Below are positions 5,736-5,792 of a DNA stretch of 5,792 bases, one piece after another. Location of the stretch: NCBI GenBank assembly GCA_030830245.1, contig JAURNJ010000280.1, positions 1 through 5,792 on the forward strand. Reading direction: 5' to 3'. Source of the DNA: Novosphingobium sp. (GTDB lineage Bacteria; Pseudomonadota; Alphaproteobacteria; Sphingomonadales; Sphingomonadaceae). Positions within the stretch are counted from its first letter, which is position 1. Each line of letters begins with the position of its first letter. Both the position numbers and the translations under genes were made by a program. The notes beneath the pieces were generated by a model. That model made no database searches and was not told the origin of the DNA. It saw nothing but the letters and a program-made list of their open reading frames with translations.

Positions 5736-5792
5736 TCAAACCTCGATGTTGTAGATCCGCGCCGCGTTCCCGCTGAACACCTTGAAGCGTTC
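5736..5792 (-). CDS. C-terminal end of a second amidohydrolase (Amidohydro_2), 5' part outside the window
   Basis: Reading the minus strand from the right edge gives ERFKVFSGNAARIYNIEV followed by a TGA stop at 5738-5736. This closely matches the C-terminal hallmark of the complete amidohydrolase in this window (ERAKVFGGNAAKVYNIDV, residues 372-389). Within these 18 positions about two thirds are identical and most others are conservative. The frame is open to the edge. The match marks the tail of a paralogous metal-dependent hydrolase or decarboxylase, transcribed towards the NTF2-like gene and probably its upstream operon partner. Only the family can be named from so short a piece. Confidence 0.75.
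   Translation of the reverse strand, partial: ERFKVFSGNAARIYNIEV

Overview
The window is GC-rich bacterial DNA (well above 60% G+C over most of its length). It has tightly packed genes, GGGAGAG-type ribosome binding sites and proteins of catabolic CoA-thioester families. The style fits an alphaproteobacterium, most likely a sphingomonad-type degrader (Sphingobium/Novosphingobium-like). That placement is an inference from composition and gene content, not from any marker gene.

Layout. Plus strand, left to right: (1) the 3' part of an Fe(II)/2-oxoglutarate-dependent TauD/TfdA-superfamily dioxygenase, cut by the left window edge (2-955); (2) an AMP-forming acyl-CoA synthetase (995-2530); (3) an intergenic stretch of 150 bases with a possible promoter and two perfect inverted repeats; (4) a metal-dependent amidohydrolase of the Amidohydro_2/ACMSD superfamily (2681-3862); (5) a family III (CaiB/BaiF) CoA-transferase with a TTG start (3890-5107). 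The plus-strand block then meets a minus-strand block. The stop codons are 12 bases apart, and a strong GC hairpin (5111-5138) spans the junction. Minus strand, right to left: the last 18 codons of a second amidohydrolase (5736-5792, running off the right edge) and an NTF2/SnoaL-like small alpha+beta-barrel protein (5120-5638).

How the genes may work together. A carboxylic acid could be activated to its CoA thioester by the ligase or by the CoA-transferase. The dioxygenase could hydroxylate a precursor. The amidohydrolase(s) could do a hydrolytic or decarboxylating C-C cleavage, and the NTF2-like protein could act as an isomerase, dehydratase or cyclase. This gene set is typical of peripheral catabolic clusters for cyclic, aromatic, terpenoid or steroid-like compounds, but the substrate cannot be read from the sequence. 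No mobile element, tRNA, rRNA or CRISPR array was seen. The most useful observations are the hidden second amidohydrolase at the right edge, the altered metal-ligand set of the first one, the HxE iron triad of the dioxygenase, and several unexplained intergenic dyads.
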